A stretch of DNA of 64,000 nucleotides from Rhizobiales bacterium 64-17. GTDB lineage: Bacteria > Pseudomonadota > Alphaproteobacteria > Rhizobiales > Xanthobacteraceae. Each line of letters starts with the position of its first letter. Position 1 is the first letter of the stretch. Shown piece by piece: positions 54,026 through 63,954 of this stretch. The translations under genes and the position numbers were made by a program. The notes beneath the pieces are model-generated. The model had not been told where the DNA came from, searched no databases, and saw nothing but the letters and a program-made list of their open reading frames with translations. Location of the stretch: contig MKWA01000003.1 in NCBI GenBank assembly GCA_001899285.1, positions 44,549 through 108,548 on the forward strand, given 5' to 3'.

Positions 54026-54799
54026 GTGGGTTCGATTATGGATCCGTCCACCTGGGGAGCGGTGCTCTCTCACGGCTGGAGCGAGATGGGGCAGGCGACG
54101 TTCTGGGTCGCGCTGCTCAAGATCATGTGGATCAACATCCTGCTGTCGGGCGACAACGCGGTCGTCATCGCGATGGCCTGCCGCAGCCTGCCGCCGCGTC
54201 AGCGCGTCTGGGGCATGATCCTCGGCGCCGGCGTCGCCGTGCTGCTGCGCGTCGTCTTCACCGTCGTCATCGCCTCGCTGATGTCGCTCCCGTATCTCAA
54301 GATCGTCGGCGGCATCGCGCTGTTCTACATCGCGGTGAAGCTGCTGGTTCCCGAGCACGAGGACGACAGCGAGACCGAGGCGGCCGAGCACCTGTGGCGC
54401 GCGGTGCGCATGGTCGCCATCGCCGACATCGTCATGAGCCTCGACAACGTGATCGCGATTGCCGCCGCCGCCGGCGACAACACCGCGCTCCTGATCCTTG
54501 GCCTCGCCATCAGCATCCCGCTGATCGTCGCGGGTGCCGCGCTGATCATGTCGCTGCTCGACCGGTTCCCGATCCTGATCTGGGCCGGCGCGGCGCTGCT
54601 CGGCTGGATCGTCGGCGAGGTGATCGCCACCGATCCGGTGGTGCACAGCTATCTGTCCGCGAACTTCGCGGCCGATATGCTGCACAAGATCGAAATCGCC
54701 TGCGGCATCGTCGGCGCGATCCTAGTGGTCGCGGTTGGCGGGATGTGGCGGAAGTCGCGGCTTGCGGCGATCGAGCAGCACAAGGTTGCGGCGGAGTAA
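54026..54799 (+). CDS. TerC family membrane protein (YjbE type)
   Basis: A 257-residue inner-membrane protein with seven hydrophobic segments. The TerC signature is duplicated: INILLSGDNAVVIAMACR in the second helix (residues ~33-50) and DIVMSLDNVIAIAAAAGDN (~135-153), with the paired Asp-Asn residues that likely bind metal. Relatives export manganese or calcium, or help metallate exoenzymes; the old tellurite label is not supported. Start is GTG at 54026 with GGGGAG before it. The following Mo enzyme is 45 bp away on the same strand. Confidence 0.9.
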   Translation: MGSIMDPSTWGAVLSHGWSEMGQATFWVALLKIMWINILLSGDNAVVIAMACRSLPPRQRVWGMILGAGVAVLLRVVFTVVIASLMSLPYLKIVGGIALFYIAVKLLVPEHEDDSETEAAEHLWRAVRMVAIADIVMSLDNVIAIAAAAGDNTALLILGLAISIPLIVAGAALIMSLLDRFPILIWAGAALLGWIVGEVIATDPVVHSYLSANFAADMLHKIEIACGIVGAILVVAVGGMWRKSRLAAIEQHKVAAE

Positions 54800-54844
54800 G
54801 CGTCACAAGAGGCCCGGTCCGTTCATGCGGGCCGGGGCAGGGAT

Positions 54845-56941
54845 ATGAACAAGATCGTGCGGGGAGAGCAGATTCGCATCGGCGCATCTGTCTGCCCGCA
54901 TGATTGTCCCTCGACTTGCGCACTCGAAATCGAACTCATCGACGAGCGCACCATCGGCCGCGTGCGCGGCGCGAAGGACAACGACTACACGCTCGGTGTG
55001 GTCTGCGCGAAGGTCGGCCGCTATGCCGAGCGTGCCAACAGCCCGCATCGCGTCACCCATCCGCTCCGGCGCACCGGGCCGAAGGGTAGCGGCCAGTTCC
55101 AGCGCATCTCCTGGGACGATGCGCTCGACATCGTTGCCGAGGAATTCCTGAAGGCGGAGCAGCGCCACGGCAGCGAGGCGATCTGGCCTTACTATTACGC
55201 CGGCACCATGGGTCTGGTGATGCGTGACGGCATCCACCGGCTGCGCCACGCCAAAAAGTATTCCGGTTATCATTCGACCATCTGCGTGAACCCGGCCTAT
55301 ACCGGCTTCGCCGCCGGCACCGGCAAGGTCGCGGGCAGCGATCCGCGCGAGATGGCGAAATCCGATCTGGTGGTGATCTGGGGCACCAATCCGGTGAACA
55401 CCCAGGTCAACGTCATGACGCATGCGGTGCGCGCGCGCAAAGAGCGCGGCGCGAAGATCGCCGCCGTCGATGTCTACATGAACGGCACCATGGAACAGGC
55501 GGACCTGCCGGTGCTGGTGCGGCCCGGCACCGACGGCGCGCTCGCCTGCGCGGTGATGCATTGCCTGTTCCGCGACGGTCATGCCGATTGGGATTATCTT
55601 GATCGCTACACCGATGCGCCGCGCGAACTCGAAGCGCATCTGCGCACGCGCGATCCGGCGTGGGCGTCGGCGATCACCGGCTGCCCGGTGGAAACGATCG
55701 AGGAGTTCGCGGCGCTGATCGGCGAACGCAAGCGCGCGTTTTTCCGGCTCGGCTACGGCTTCACCCGCTCGCGCAACGGTGCGGTGAACATGCACGCGGC
55801 CTGCAGCATCGCGACGGTGATCGGCGCGTGGCAGTACGAGGGCGGCGGCGCGTTCCACAACAACGCGGCGATCTATCATTGGGACAAGACGCTGATCGAG
55901 GGGCTCGACGTGGCCGATCCGTCGATCCGCGTGCTCGACCAGTCGCGCATCGGGCCGATCCTCACCGGCGATCGCGCGGCGCTGTGCGATGGGCCGCCGG
56001 TCGATGCGCTGTTGATCCAGAACACCAATCCGGTGTCGGTGGCGCCGGATCAGACGGTGGTGAAGCGTGGCTTCGCGCGCGAGGATCTGTTCGTCTGCGT
56101 GCACGAGCAGGTGATGACCGAGACCGCGCAGATGGCCGACATCGTGTTGCCGGCGACCATGTTCACCGAGCACGACGATCTCTATCAGGGTGGCGGGCAT
56201 CAATACATTCTGCTTGGCCCGAAGCTGGTTGAGCCGCCGGGCGAATGCCGCTCCAATCACGAGGTCATCTGTGGGCTGGCGAAGCGCGTCGGTGCGCAGC
56301 ATCGCGGCTTCGACATGACGTCGCGTGAGATCATCGACTGGACCTTGCAGCAGTCCGGCTGGGGCACGCTCGACAACCTCGAAAGCCGGAAATGGATCGA
56401 CGCGCAGCCGGATTTCCGGACAGCGCATTATCTCGACGGCTTCGCCTATCCGGATGGCAAATTCCGCTTCAAGCCGGACTGGCCGCGCATCCCGTTCCGC
56501 AGCCCGTGGAACGCCGGACCCTATGACCGCATGCCAGCGTTGCCGGACCACTGGACGGTGATCGAGGAGGCGACGGCGGACTGTCCGTTCCGGCTCGCGA
56601 CCTCGCCGGCGCGCGCATTCCTGAATTCGTCGTTCAACGAGACACCGACCTCACGCGAGTTGCAGGGGCGGCCGACGGTGATGCTGCATCCCGCCGATGC
56701 CGCCGCGCTCGGCATCGGCGAGGGCGATCGCATCGTGCTCGGCAATGCGCGCGGCGAGGTGCGTTTGCACGCGATGATCTTCGAGGGCGTGCGACGCGGC
56801 GTTGTGATCGCGGAATCGATCTGGCCGAACACCGCCTACGACGATGGCAAGGGCATCAACACGCTGACTGGCGCGGATGCCATCGCGCCTTATGGCGGCG
56901 CTGCCGTGCACGATACGCGGGTGTGGGTGCGCCGGGCGTAG
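54845..56941 (+). CDS. Molybdopterin oxidoreductase family protein with N-terminal 4Fe-4S site
   Basis: A 698-residue cytosolic DMSO-reductase-superfamily enzyme. Cys17, 21, 25 and 54 (CPHDCPSTC and GVVCAK) form the 4Fe-4S site; the catalytic body follows, with VVIWGTNPVNTQVNVM and the molybdopterin segment LLIQNTNPVSVAPDQ near 395, MADIVLPATMFTEHDDLYQGGG near 435, and the C-terminal domain with VMLHPADAAALGIGEGDRI. There is no twin-Arg signal. No small subunit or maturation chaperone is adjacent. The substrate is unknown; labels such as formate dehydrogenase or BisC-like would be guesses. Confidence 0.9.
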   Translation: MNKIVRGEQIRIGASVCPHDCPSTCALEIELIDERTIGRVRGAKDNDYTLGVVCAKVGRYAERANSPHRVTHPLRRTGPKGSGQFQRISWDDALDIVAEEFLKAEQRHGSEAIWPYYYAGTMGLVMRDGIHRLRHAKKYSGYHSTICVNPAYTGFAAGTGKVAGSDPREMAKSDLVVIWGTNPVNTQVNVMTHAVRARKERGAKIAAVDVYMNGTMEQADLPVLVRPGTDGALACAVMHCLFRDGHADWDYLDRYTDAPRELEAHLRTRDPAWASAITGCPVETIEEFAALIGERKRAFFRLGYGFTRSRNGAVNMHAACSIATVIGAWQYEGGGAFHNNAAIYHWDKTLIEGLDVADPSIRVLDQSRIGPILTGDRAALCDGPPVDALLIQNTNPVSVAPDQTVVKRGFAREDLFVCVHEQVMTETAQMADIVLPATMFTEHDDLYQGGGHQYILLGPKLVEPPGECRSNHEVICGLAKRVGAQHRGFDMTSREIIDWTLQQSGWGTLDNLESRKWIDAQPDFRTAHYLDGFAYPDGKFRFKPDWPRIPFRSPWNAGPYDRMPALPDHWTVIEEATADCPFRLATSPARAFLNSSFNETPTSRELQGRPTVMLHPADAAALGIGEGDRIVLGNARGEVRLHAMIFEGVRRGVVIAESIWPNTAYDDGKGINTLTGADAIAPYGGAAVHDTRVWVRRA

Positions 56942-56969
56942 CGCAAGGAGCGCGGCCCGGCGCTGTTGC

Positions 56970-57416
56970 TCACAGTTCCTTGCCGATCGCGCGGTCGGCC
57001 GAATAGGCGCCGCCGCCGCGGATCGCGATCATGAAGCAGACGATGCCGAGGAACAGCACGTATTCGTAGCCACCCTGGCCGACCGAGAAGCCCTTGGCCC
57101 AGTGCGCGGCGAACATCGCGATCAGCAGTTCGACGGCGAGCGCGGAGGCAAAGAAGCGGGTGAACAGGCCGACGATCAGCGCCGCGCCGCCGACCACTTC
57201 GAGGAAGATGGCGGCATAGGCGAGGCTGCTCGGCAGGCCGTAGTTGGTGGCGAAGGCTTTGCCGACCGCTTCCGCGCCGCGGGTCCATTTCGGCCAGCCG
57301 TGCATGATCATGATCCAGCCGAGCGCCACACGCACGATCGCGTAGGCGATCGGTTCCATGCGCGCGTAAAATCCGGAAAGCCCCGGACACATCAATCTCG
57401 TTTCGCCCCCGTTCAT
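56970..57416 (-). CDS. DoxX family membrane protein
   Basis: A 148-residue inner-membrane protein with four hydrophobic segments, of the DoxX family: RVALGWIMIMHGWPKWTRGAEA near residue 30, AAIFLEVVGGAALIVGLFTRFFA near 70, and the FSVGQGGYEYVLFLGIVCF block near 112. DoxX relatives are linked to thiosulfate:quinone oxidoreductase or redox stress, mostly without proof. ATG 57416 has AGGGAT before it; a GTG at 57446 is possible. Convergent with the Mo enzyme gene, 28 bp apart, and separated from purN by a hairpin. Confidence 0.86.
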   Translation of the reverse strand: MNGGETRLMCPGLSGFYARMEPIAYAIVRVALGWIMIMHGWPKWTRGAEAVGKAFATNYGLPSSLAYAAIFLEVVGGAALIVGLFTRFFASALAVELLIAMFAAHWAKGFSVGQGGYEYVLFLGIVCFMIAIRGGGAYSADRAIGKEL

Positions 57417-57526
57417 GGCAGATCCCTGTTCTGTCTGGTTCGCCACCCGCTGGTGGCACGAGGCGATTCATACCATTCGGGCAGGATGGCAAGGAGTGGC
57501 GCACGATCTTGTGACTGGGGCGGAAC

Positions 57527-57548
57527 GCCGCAATTCACAACTTGCGGC
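57527..57548 (-). terminator. Stem-loop directly after purN
   Basis: GCCGCAA (57527-57533) and TTGCGGC (57542-57548) form a perfect 7-bp stem with an 8-base loop, beginning one base after the purN stop on the minus strand. The following bases (GTTCCGCC) are not U-rich. It probably ends the purM-purN transcript. Confidence 0.5.
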
Positions 57549-57549
57549 T

Positions 57550-58146
57550 TTAGGGCTTGCTGCGGTCCTCAGCCACCCTGCGCAGCGCTTCCGGATAAAT
57601 CCGGTGTTCCACCGCGAGCACACGTGCCGCGAGCGTGGCCTCGGTGTCGTCCGGCAATACGTCGACGGCGCCCTGCACGATGATCGGTCCCGCATCCATC
57701 TCCGGCACGACGAAATGCACCGTCGCGCCGTGCTGTGTCGCGCCGGCGGCGAGCGCGCGGGCGTGGGTATCGAGGCCCTTGAAGGCGGGCAGCAACGCCG
57801 GATGGATATTGAGCACGCGGCCCTGCCATTGGCCGACGAACCAGGGCGTCAGCAGCCGCATGAAGCCGGCAAGGCAAACGATGTCGATATGATACGTGGC
57901 GAGTACGTCCTGCATCGCGTGCTCGAACGCCTCGCGGTCTTTACCGAAGGCACGATGATCGACGACGCAGGTGGCGATGCCGTTCGCCTGCGCGGTGGCA
58001 AGGCCGCCGGCCTCCGGTACGTTGGACATCACCAGCACGATCTCGGCCGGATAGTCGGGCGCCCTGGCGGCTTCGATCAGCGCCGTCATGTTCGAGCCGC
58101 GGCCGGAGATCAGCACCGCGACCCGTTTGCGCGGCGCGGCGCTCAC
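57550..58146 (-). CDS. purN: Phosphoribosylglycinamide formyltransferase
   Basis: PurN formylates GAR with 10-formyltetrahydrofolate, step 3 of purine synthesis. The 198-residue protein has [18 protein letters not shown] at residues ~9-26, the catalytic Asn-His-Asp: Asn and His in [15 protein letters not shown] near 108, and Asp in [15 protein letters not shown] near 145. The start is GTG at 58146, whose GTGA overlaps the purM stop. It is the second gene of purM-purN. Confidence 0.96.
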   Translation of the reverse strand: MSAAPRKRVAVLISGRGSNMTALIEAARAPDYPAEIVLVMSNVPEAGGLATAQANGIATCVVDHRAFGKDREAFEHAMQDVLATYHIDIVCLAGFMRLLTPWFVGQWQGRVLNIHPALLPAFKGLDTHARALAAGATQHGATVHFVVPEMDAGPIIVQGAVDVLPDDTEATLAARVLAVEHRIYPEALRRVAEDRSKP

Positions 58147-59213
58147 GCGAGATCCAGATGGCCGGAATAGGTTACGCGCGGCTCACCGTTGGCGGTGGTC
58201 ACGGTGCCGATCGGGAAGGCGTTCTCGCCCTCGCGCTTGAGTACGGCGATCACCTTGTCCGCCTGGTCGGCGGCGGCGAGTGCGATCATTCCGACGCCGC
58301 AGTTGAACGTGCGCAGCAGTTCCGGCTCGGCGATGTTGCCGGCCTTCGCGAGCCACTTGAACACCGGCAGCACCGGCACGCGCGCGAGATCGAGCGCAAC
58401 GCCGAGTCCGTCTGGCAGCACGCGCGGGATGTTGTCGGGGAAGCCGCCGCCGGTGATATGGGCGAGGCCCTTCACCGCGCCGGTCTCGCGGATCGCCGCG
58501 AGGCACGACTTCACATAGATGCGGGTCGGGGTGAGCACAGCTTCGCCGAGCGACCGCGACGGGTCGAACGGCGCCGGTGTCTCCCACGCGAGCGCGCTCA
58601 CATCGACGACCTTGCGCACCAGCGAATAGCCGTTGGAGTGCACGCCGGAAGAGGCGATGCCGATGACCACGTCACCGGCGGCGATGTCCGCGCGCGGCAG
58701 CAGCGTGCCGCGCTCCGCCGCGCCGACCGCGAAGCCGGCGAGATCGTAGTCGCCGCCCTGATAGACGCCGGGCATTTCCGCGGTCTCGCCGCCGATCAGC
58801 GCGCAGCCCGCATCGCGGCAGCCGGCGCTGACGCCGGCGACCACCGCCGCGCCCATCGCCGGGTCGAGCTTGCCGCAGGCAAAGTAGTCGAGAAAGAACA
58901 GCGGCTCGGCGCCCTGGACGACGAGGTCGTTCACCGACATGGCGACGAGGTCGATGCCGATGGTCTCGTGCCGGCCGGTTTCGATGGCGATCTTGACCTT
59001 GGTGCCGACGCCGTCGGTGGCGGCAACCAGCACCGGATCGGTGAAGCCGGCGCGCTTGAGGTCGAACAGCCCGCCGAATCCGCCGATTTCGGCGTCAGCG
59101 CCGCGGCGCGCGGTCGCACGCACCAGCGGCTTGATCAGGTCGACCATGCGGTTTCCGGCGTCGATATCGACACCGGCCTGCGCATAGGTGAGGCCGCGCC
59201 CCTGTTCCGCCAT
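58143..59213 (-). CDS. purM: Phosphoribosylformylglycinamidine cyclo-ligase
   Basis: PurM closes the imidazole ring to make AIR, step 5 of purine synthesis. The 356-residue protein begins [22 protein letters not shown], then has [23 protein letters not shown] near residue 65, [19 protein letters not shown] near 97 and [13 protein letters not shown] near 140. The ATG at 59213 is the family start. It is divergent from the pgsA-like gene across 100 bp, an order kept across Rhizobiales. Confidence 0.97.
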   Translation of the reverse strand: MAEQGRGLTYAQAGVDIDAGNRMVDLIKPLVRATARRGADAEIGGFGGLFDLKRAGFTDPVLVAATDGVGTKVKIAIETGRHETIGIDLVAMSVNDLVVQGAEPLFFLDYFACGKLDPAMGAAVVAGVSAGCRDAGCALIGGETAEMPGVYQGGDYDLAGFAVGAAERGTLLPRADIAAGDVVIGIASSGVHSNGYSLVRKVVDVSALAWETPAPFDPSRSLGEAVLTPTRIYVKSCLAAIRETGAVKGLAHITGGGFPDNIPRVLPDGLGVALDLARVPVLPVFKWLAKAGNIAEPELLRTFNCGVGMIALAAADQADKVIAVLKREGENAFPIGTVTTANGEPRVTYSGHLDLA

Positions 59214-59313
59214 GGTTGCCCTCGTTTGCCGGGGTCGTACGGCGAAATCGCATTGCACGCAATGGCCGGAACGCCGATATACTCAGGGGAGAAGAGCGAG
59301 CCGGGGCCGTGCG

Positions 59314-59862
59314 TTGACCATTCCGAACGTTATTACGCTGGGGCGCATCCTGCTGGTCCCGGTCGTGGTCTGGGCCATTGCCTCCGGCGCCATGCTGATC
59401 GCATTCGCGCTGTTTGTGGCGGCCGGGGTCAGCGACGCGGTGGACGGGTTCCTGGCCAAGCGCCTGCGCCAGACCAGCGAGTTGGGCGCCTATCTCGATC
59501 CGCTGGCCGACAAGGCGCTGATCGTCTCGATCTATGTCACCCTCGGCATCAGTGGCGCGATCCCGCGCTGGCTGGTCATCCTGGTGGTGTCCCGCGATAT
59601 CATGATCATCGGCGCGGTGATCCTGTCGTGGCTGATGGGCAGCCCGATCCGGGTCAAGCCGCTGTGGGTGTCGAAATTCAACACCGCGGCGCAGATCCTG
59701 TTCGCCTGTCTGGTGCTGGCGTCGCTCGGTTTCGGCTTCACCGTCGAGCCGCTGCGGGTCGGGCTGATGCTCGCGGTCGCGACGCTGACACTGCTGTCGA
59801 TCGCGGCTTATCTGGCCGAGTGGGTGCGCCACATGAATTCGACGACGCCGGCAGGTCGCTGA
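59314..59862 (+). CDS. CDP-alcohol phosphatidyltransferase family protein (PgsA-like)
   Basis: An inner-membrane phospholipid enzyme of 182 residues with five or six helices. The start (LTIPNVITLGRILLVPVVVW) and the active-site motif SDAVDGFLAKRL followed by ELGAYLDPLADK match the family D(x2)DG(x2)AR(x8)G(x3)D(x3)D, with Lys in place of the usual Arg. It resembles PgsA (glycerophosphate transfer) but could serve another alcohol such as in cardiolipin synthesis. The start is TTG at 59314 with only a distant GGGGA. The AI-2E gene follows after 46 bp. Confidence 0.87.
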   Translation: MTIPNVITLGRILLVPVVVWAIASGAMLIAFALFVAAGVSDAVDGFLAKRLRQTSELGAYLDPLADKALIVSIYVTLGISGAIPRWLVILVVSRDIMIIGAVILSWLMGSPIRVKPLWVSKFNTAAQILFACLVLASLGFGFTVEPLRVGLMLAVATLTLLSIAAYLAEWVRHMNSTTPAGR

Positions 59863-59908
59863 ATTTGCCGGTGATTTTTTTGGCGATGACAGTCGGCGGG
59901 ATGATCCG

Positions 59909-60988
59909 ATGACCCTGCAGGGACAGATGCTGTTCTGGAGCGCGGCGCTTGTGGTGCTGATCGCGCTGCTGTGGCTGTTGAGCCCGATCCTGCTGCCGTT
60001 CGTCGCCGGCTTTGGTATCGCTTATCTCCTGCGGCCGATAGTCGACTGGCTCGAGCGCATGCGCGTCAACCGCATGATCGCCGCGCTCATCGCAGTCACT
60101 TTGGTGGTGCTGGCATTCACCGTGATCGTGCTGGCGGTGGTGCCGGTGTTCGCGAGCCAGCTCACCTCGTTCATCCAGAAGCTGCCGGAATATGTCGGCA
60201 AGTTGCAGGTGCTGCTCAACGATCCACAGCATCCGTGGTTGCAGAAGATCGTCGGCCTGACCGGCGGCGACAATGCGGTTGGCGTTTCCGATCTGGTGAA
60301 GGAAGGCACCGGCTGGATCACTGCGTTCCTCGCCGGCCTGTGGTCGGGCGGGCAGTCGCTGATTTCGTTGTTCTCGCTGCTGGTGGTCGCGCCGGTGGTT
60401 GCGTTCTATTTTCTCTACGACTGGAACCGCATGATCGCGACCATGGACGGCTGGGTGCCGGTGCCGCACCGGCCGACGGTGCGCGATCTGGCGCGCAAGG
60501 TGGACGCCGCCATCGCCGGTTTCGTGCGCGGCCAGACGGCGGTATGCCTGCTGCTCGGTCTGTTCTATGCCGTCGGCCTGTCGCTGGCGGGATTGAATTT
60601 CGGCCTGTTGATCGGTCTCGTCGCCGGCCTGCTCACCTTCATTCCCTATGTCGGTTCGCTGACGGGTCTTGTGGTCTCGACCGGCGTTGCGGTCGCGCAG
60701 TTCTGGCCTGAATGGGTGCCGATCGCGATGGTCGTTGGTGTCTTTTTCGTCGGCCAGTTCATCGAGGGCAATATCCTGTCGCCGAAGCTGGTCGGCGAGA
60801 GCATCGGCGTGCATCCGGTGTGGCTGATCTTTGCGCTGCTCGCCTTCGGTTATCTGTTCGGCTTCGTCGGCCTGCTGCTCGGCGCGCCGCTTGCGGCGAC
60901 TGCGGGGGTGCTGGTGCGTTTCGCCATGCACCGCTATCGCGCGAGCGTGCTGTTCACAGGCGATCCGCCGGACCGGACAATCTCATGA
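59909..60988 (+). CDS. AI-2E family transporter
   Basis: A 359-residue inner-membrane protein of the AI-2E (TqsA/YdiK/PerM) family with about seven membrane segments: SPILLPFVAGFGIAYLLRPIVDWLER near residue 27 and the hallmark VGQFIEGNILSPKLVGESIGVHPVWLIFALLAFGYLFG near 285. Members include exporters of AI-2 and Na+/H+ antiporters; the cargo here is unknown. It overlaps hdaA by four bases (ATGA), so they are co-translated, a linkage usual in Hyphomicrobiales. Confidence 0.92.
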   Translation: MTLQGQMLFWSAALVVLIALLWLLSPILLPFVAGFGIAYLLRPIVDWLERMRVNRMIAALIAVTLVVLAFTVIVLAVVPVFASQLTSFIQKLPEYVGKLQVLLNDPQHPWLQKIVGLTGGDNAVGVSDLVKEGTGWITAFLAGLWSGGQSLISLFSLLVVAPVVAFYFLYDWNRMIATMDGWVPVPHRPTVRDLARKVDAAIAGFVRGQTAVCLLLGLFYAVGLSLAGLNFGLLIGLVAGLLTFIPYVGSLTGLVVSTGVAVAQFWPEWVPIAMVVGVFFVGQFIEGNILSPKLVGESIGVHPVWLIFALLAFGYLFGFVGLLLGAPLAATAGVLVRFAMHRYRASVLFTGDPPDRTIS

Positions 60989-61659
60989 ACCGGCCGCGCC
61001 AGCTCGCGCTTGCTCTGCCGCATACCGAAAGTTTCGCGCGCGAGGATTTTCTGCCGGGACCGGGCAATGAGGCTGCGCTCGCTCTGGTCGATCGCTGGCC
61101 GGACTGGCCGGCGCGTGCCGCGGTGCTGGCTGGCCCGGAAGGGGCGGGCAAGAGCCATCTCGGCGCGATCTGGGCGCAGACGGCGGGCGCGCGCATCCTT
61201 GCCGCGCGTGGGCTCGGCGAGGCCGATCTGCCGGAGGCGCTGGCGACCGGCGCGCTGCTGCTGGAAGACCTCGCGCCCGACGAACGCGACGAGCGCGCGC
61301 TGTTTCATCTGCTCAACCTCGTCCGCGAACATCAGGCCTATCTGCTGATCACCAGCCGGGTGATGCCGGTGAGTCTGCCGGTCCGTATCCCCGATCTCGC
61401 TTCGCGTCTGCGGGCAGTCCCGGCGGTGGCGATGGCGCCGCCGGACGATGCCCTACTGCGCTCGCTGCTGGTGAAGCTTGCCGCCGATCGCCAGTTGGCG
61501 CTGGGCGAGGACGTGGTGACGTTCCTGATGGCGCGGATCGAGCGCTCCTTCGCCGGCGCGCGGGCGGCGATCGCGCGGCTCGACGAGGAGGCGATGCGGC
61601 TGAAGCGCCCTGTCAGCCGAGCGCTGGCGGCGGAACTGTTCCGGTTGCCGGACGCTTGA
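60985..61659 (+). CDS. hdaA: DnaA regulatory inactivator HdaA
   Basis: HdaA is the DnaA-related AAA+ protein that, with the beta clamp, stimulates DnaA-ATP hydrolysis after initiation. The 224-residue protein starts RPRQLALALPHTESFAREDFL, where QLALAL fits the clamp-binding motif seen in Hda, followed by Walker A AGPEGAGKSHLGAIW near 43 and Walker B ALLLEDLAPDERDE near 92, then VPDLASRLRAVP-type sensor block. It lacks DnaA's DNA-binding domain. ppk lies 81 bp downstream behind a Pho box. Confidence 0.92.
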   Translation: MNRPRQLALALPHTESFAREDFLPGPGNEAALALVDRWPDWPARAAVLAGPEGAGKSHLGAIWAQTAGARILAARGLGEADLPEALATGALLLEDLAPDERDERALFHLLNLVREHQAYLLITSRVMPVSLPVRIPDLASRLRAVPAVAMAPPDDALLRSLLVKLAADRQLALGEDVVTFLMARIERSFAGARAAIARLDEEAMRLKRPVSRALAAELFRLPDA

Positions 61660-61680
61660 AGCGCCAAAGGGTCGCAAGGG

Positions 61681-61698
61681 CTGTCATGACTCTTTCAT
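61681..61698 (+). promoter_or_regulatory. Pho box (PhoB site) before ppk
   Basis: CTGTCAT-GACT-CTTTCAT is an 18-bp site made of two 7-bp direct repeats with a 4-bp spacer; the first repeat equals the PhoB consensus and the second differs by one base. A TAGGCT at 61709-61714 begins 10 bases after the box, the expected -10 spacing for PhoB-activated promoters that lack a -35. The site lies 42 bp before the ppk ATG. PhoB control of ppk is known in other proteobacteria. Confidence 0.72.
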
Positions 61699-61740
61699 GG
61701 TCGCCCGCTAGGCTGATCGGCCTGACCGCAGCGTGTGCCG

Positions 61741-63954
61741 ATGGAACCGGATCAAGTTACTGTTTTAGCGAAAGAAATATCGCCCGAGAGCGAGGCCCCG
61801 CCGACCGCACCAGGGCCCAGCCCGGCGATCACCGCGGTGCCCGAGCGTTTCATCAACCGTGAGTTGTCATGGTTGCATTTCAACCGGCGCGTGCTGGAAG
61901 AGGCTGCCAACGAGCATCACCCGCTGCTGGAGCGGGTCCGCTTTCTGTCGATCTCGGCCAACAATCTGATCGAATTCTTCATGGTGCGCGTCGCCGGCCT
62001 CAAGGGTCAGTTGCGCGAGGGCATTACCACCCGCAGCCCTGACGGACTGACGCCGGCGGAGCAACTCACCCGCATCGCCGAGGCAGTGACGCTGCTCGCC
62101 AGCGACCAGCAGAAGTGCTGGCTCGGCTTGCGGCCGCTGCTTGCCGAGCGGGGTCTCGTGCTGGTCGACGGGCAGAGCCTGACCAAGACCGAGAAGACCT
62201 GGCTGGAGGATCACTTCCTCACCCACGTGTTCCCGCTGTTGACGCCGCTCGCCATCGACCCGGCGCATCCGTTCCCGTTCATCCCCAATCTCGGCTTCAC
62301 CATCGGGCTGGCGTTGCAACGCAGCCGCGATGGGCGGGCGATGAACGCGCTGATCCGCATGCCGCTCAAGATCGAGCGTTTCATCCAGTTGCCGAGCACC
62401 GAGCCCGGCGTCATCCGGTTGATCACGCTCGAACAGGCGACCGCGCTGTTCATCGGCCGGCTGTTCCCCGGTTACACCGTGAAGGGTGCCGGCGCGTTCC
62501 GCGTCATCCGCGATTCCGAAGTGGAAATCGAGGAAGAGGCGGAGGATCTGGTGCGGCTGTTTGAAACCGCGCTCAAGCGCCGCCGCCGAGGATCGGTGAT
62601 CCGCCTCGAGATCGAAGCGACGACGCCGCCCGATCTGCGCCGGTTCGTGCAGCGCGCGCTCGCAGTCGCGGAAGATGAACTGTTTCTGGTCGATGGCGTG
62701 CTGGCGCTCGACGAGCTGTCGCAACTCACGCGCTGCAATCGTCCCGATCTGGAATTCGAGCCTTATACGCCGCGCTTCCCCGAGCGCATCCGCGAGCAGG
62801 GCGGCGATTGCTTCGCGGCGATCCGGCAGAAGGACTTGATCGTCCATCATCCGTACGAGACGTTCGATGTCGTCGTGCAATTCCTGCAGCAGGCGGCGCG
62901 CGATCCCAACGTGGTGGCGATCAAGCAGACGCTCTATCGCACCTCGGCGGAATCGCCGATCGTCAAGACGCTGATCGAGGCGGCGGAGGCGGGCAAATCC
63001 GTCACCGCGCTGATCGAATTGAAGGCGCGCTTCGACGAGGAAGCGAATATCCGCTGGGCGCGCGATCTGGAGCGCGCCGGCGTGCAGGTTGTGTTCGGCT
63101 TCATCGACTTGAAGACCCACGCCAAATTGTCATTGGTGGTGCGGCGCGAGGGCAAGGCGCCGGTGAATTACGTCCACGTCGGCTCCGGCAATTATCATCC
63201 GGTGACGGCGCGCATCTACACCGACCTGTCGTTCTTCACCGCCGATCCGGCGATCGCGCATGACGTGGCGTGCATCTTCAACTTCATCACCGGCTATGCG
63301 GAGCCGGACGAGCTGAAGCGGATGGCGATCTCGCCGCTGACCTTGCGCAAGCGGATCAGCGACCATATCCGCCAGGAGAGCGCCAATGCGCGCGCCGGCA
63401 AGCCGGCGGCGATCTGGATGAAGATGAACTCGCTGGTCGATCCCGACATCATCGACCTTCTGTACGAGGCGTCGAATGCCGGCGTGCAGATCGACCTGGT
63501 AGTGCGCGGCATCTGCTGCCTGCGGCCCGGCGTGCCGGGCCTCTCCGAGAACATCCGCGTCAAGTCGATCGTCGGACGGTTCCTCGAACACAGCCGCATC
63601 TATTGCTTCGGCTCGGGCCACCTGCTGCCGCATTCCAAAGCGGCTGTGTATATCTCATCAGCGGACATGATGCCGCGCAATCTCGACCGGCGGGTCGAAC
63701 TGCTGTGCCCGATTCTCAATGCGACGGTGCATGAGCAGGTGCTCAGTCAGATCATGGTGGCGAATTTCAAGGACAACGAGCAGAGCTGGAAGCTCTTGCC
63801 GGATGGGGCATCGACGCGCATAAAGGCGGCCCCGGGCGAAGAACCCTTCAACGCCCACAAGTATTTCATGACGAATCCGAGCCTGTCGGGACGTGGCAAG
63901 TCGCTCAAAGAATCCTCGCCGCGCAGCCTCATCCGCCGCCTCGAAGGCGCCTAA
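61741..63954 (+). CDS. ppk: Polyphosphate kinase 1
   Basis: Ppk1 builds polyphosphate from ATP. About 737 residues: N-domain [19 protein letters not shown] near residue 37, head domain, and two PLD-like catalytic domains. The autophosphorylated His is in [16 protein letters not shown] near 460; the second conserved His is in [24 protein letters not shown] and SAEDRGS-like blocks are normal. The first ~33 residues are a variable Pro/Ala-rich start. I use the ATG at 61741; a GTG at 61735 is in frame. A Pho box stands before it. The last 46 bases of the window hold no gene start I can support. Confidence 0.96.
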   Translation: MEPDQVTVLAKEISPESEAPPTAPGPSPAITAVPERFINRELSWLHFNRRVLEEAANEHHPLLERVRFLSISANNLIEFFMVRVAGLKGQLREGITTRSPDGLTPAEQLTRIAEAVTLLASDQQKCWLGLRPLLAERGLVLVDGQSLTKTEKTWLEDHFLTHVFPLLTPLAIDPAHPFPFIPNLGFTIGLALQRSRDGRAMNALIRMPLKIERFIQLPSTEPGVIRLITLEQATALFIGRLFPGYTVKGAGAFRVIRDSEVEIEEEAEDLVRLFETALKRRRRGSVIRLEIEATTPPDLRRFVQRALAVAEDELFLVDGVLALDELSQLTRCNRPDLEFEPYTPRFPERIREQGGDCFAAIRQKDLIVHHPYETFDVVVQFLQQAARDPNVVAIKQTLYRTSAESPIVKTLIEAAEAGKSVTALIELKARFDEEANIRWARDLERAGVQVVFGFIDLKTHAKLSLVVRREGKAPVNYVHVGSGNYHPVTARIYTDLSFFTADPAIAHDVACIFNFITGYAEPDELKRMAISPLTLRKRISDHIRQESANARAGKPAAIWMKMNSLVDPDIIDLLYEASNAGVQIDLVVRGICCLRPGVPGLSENIRVKSIVGRFLEHSRIYCFGSGHLLPHSKAAVYISSADMMPRNLDRRVELLCPILNATVHEQVLSQIMVANFKDNEQSWKLLPDGASTRIKAAPGEEPFNAHKYFMTNPSLSGRGKSLKESSPRSLIRRLEGA

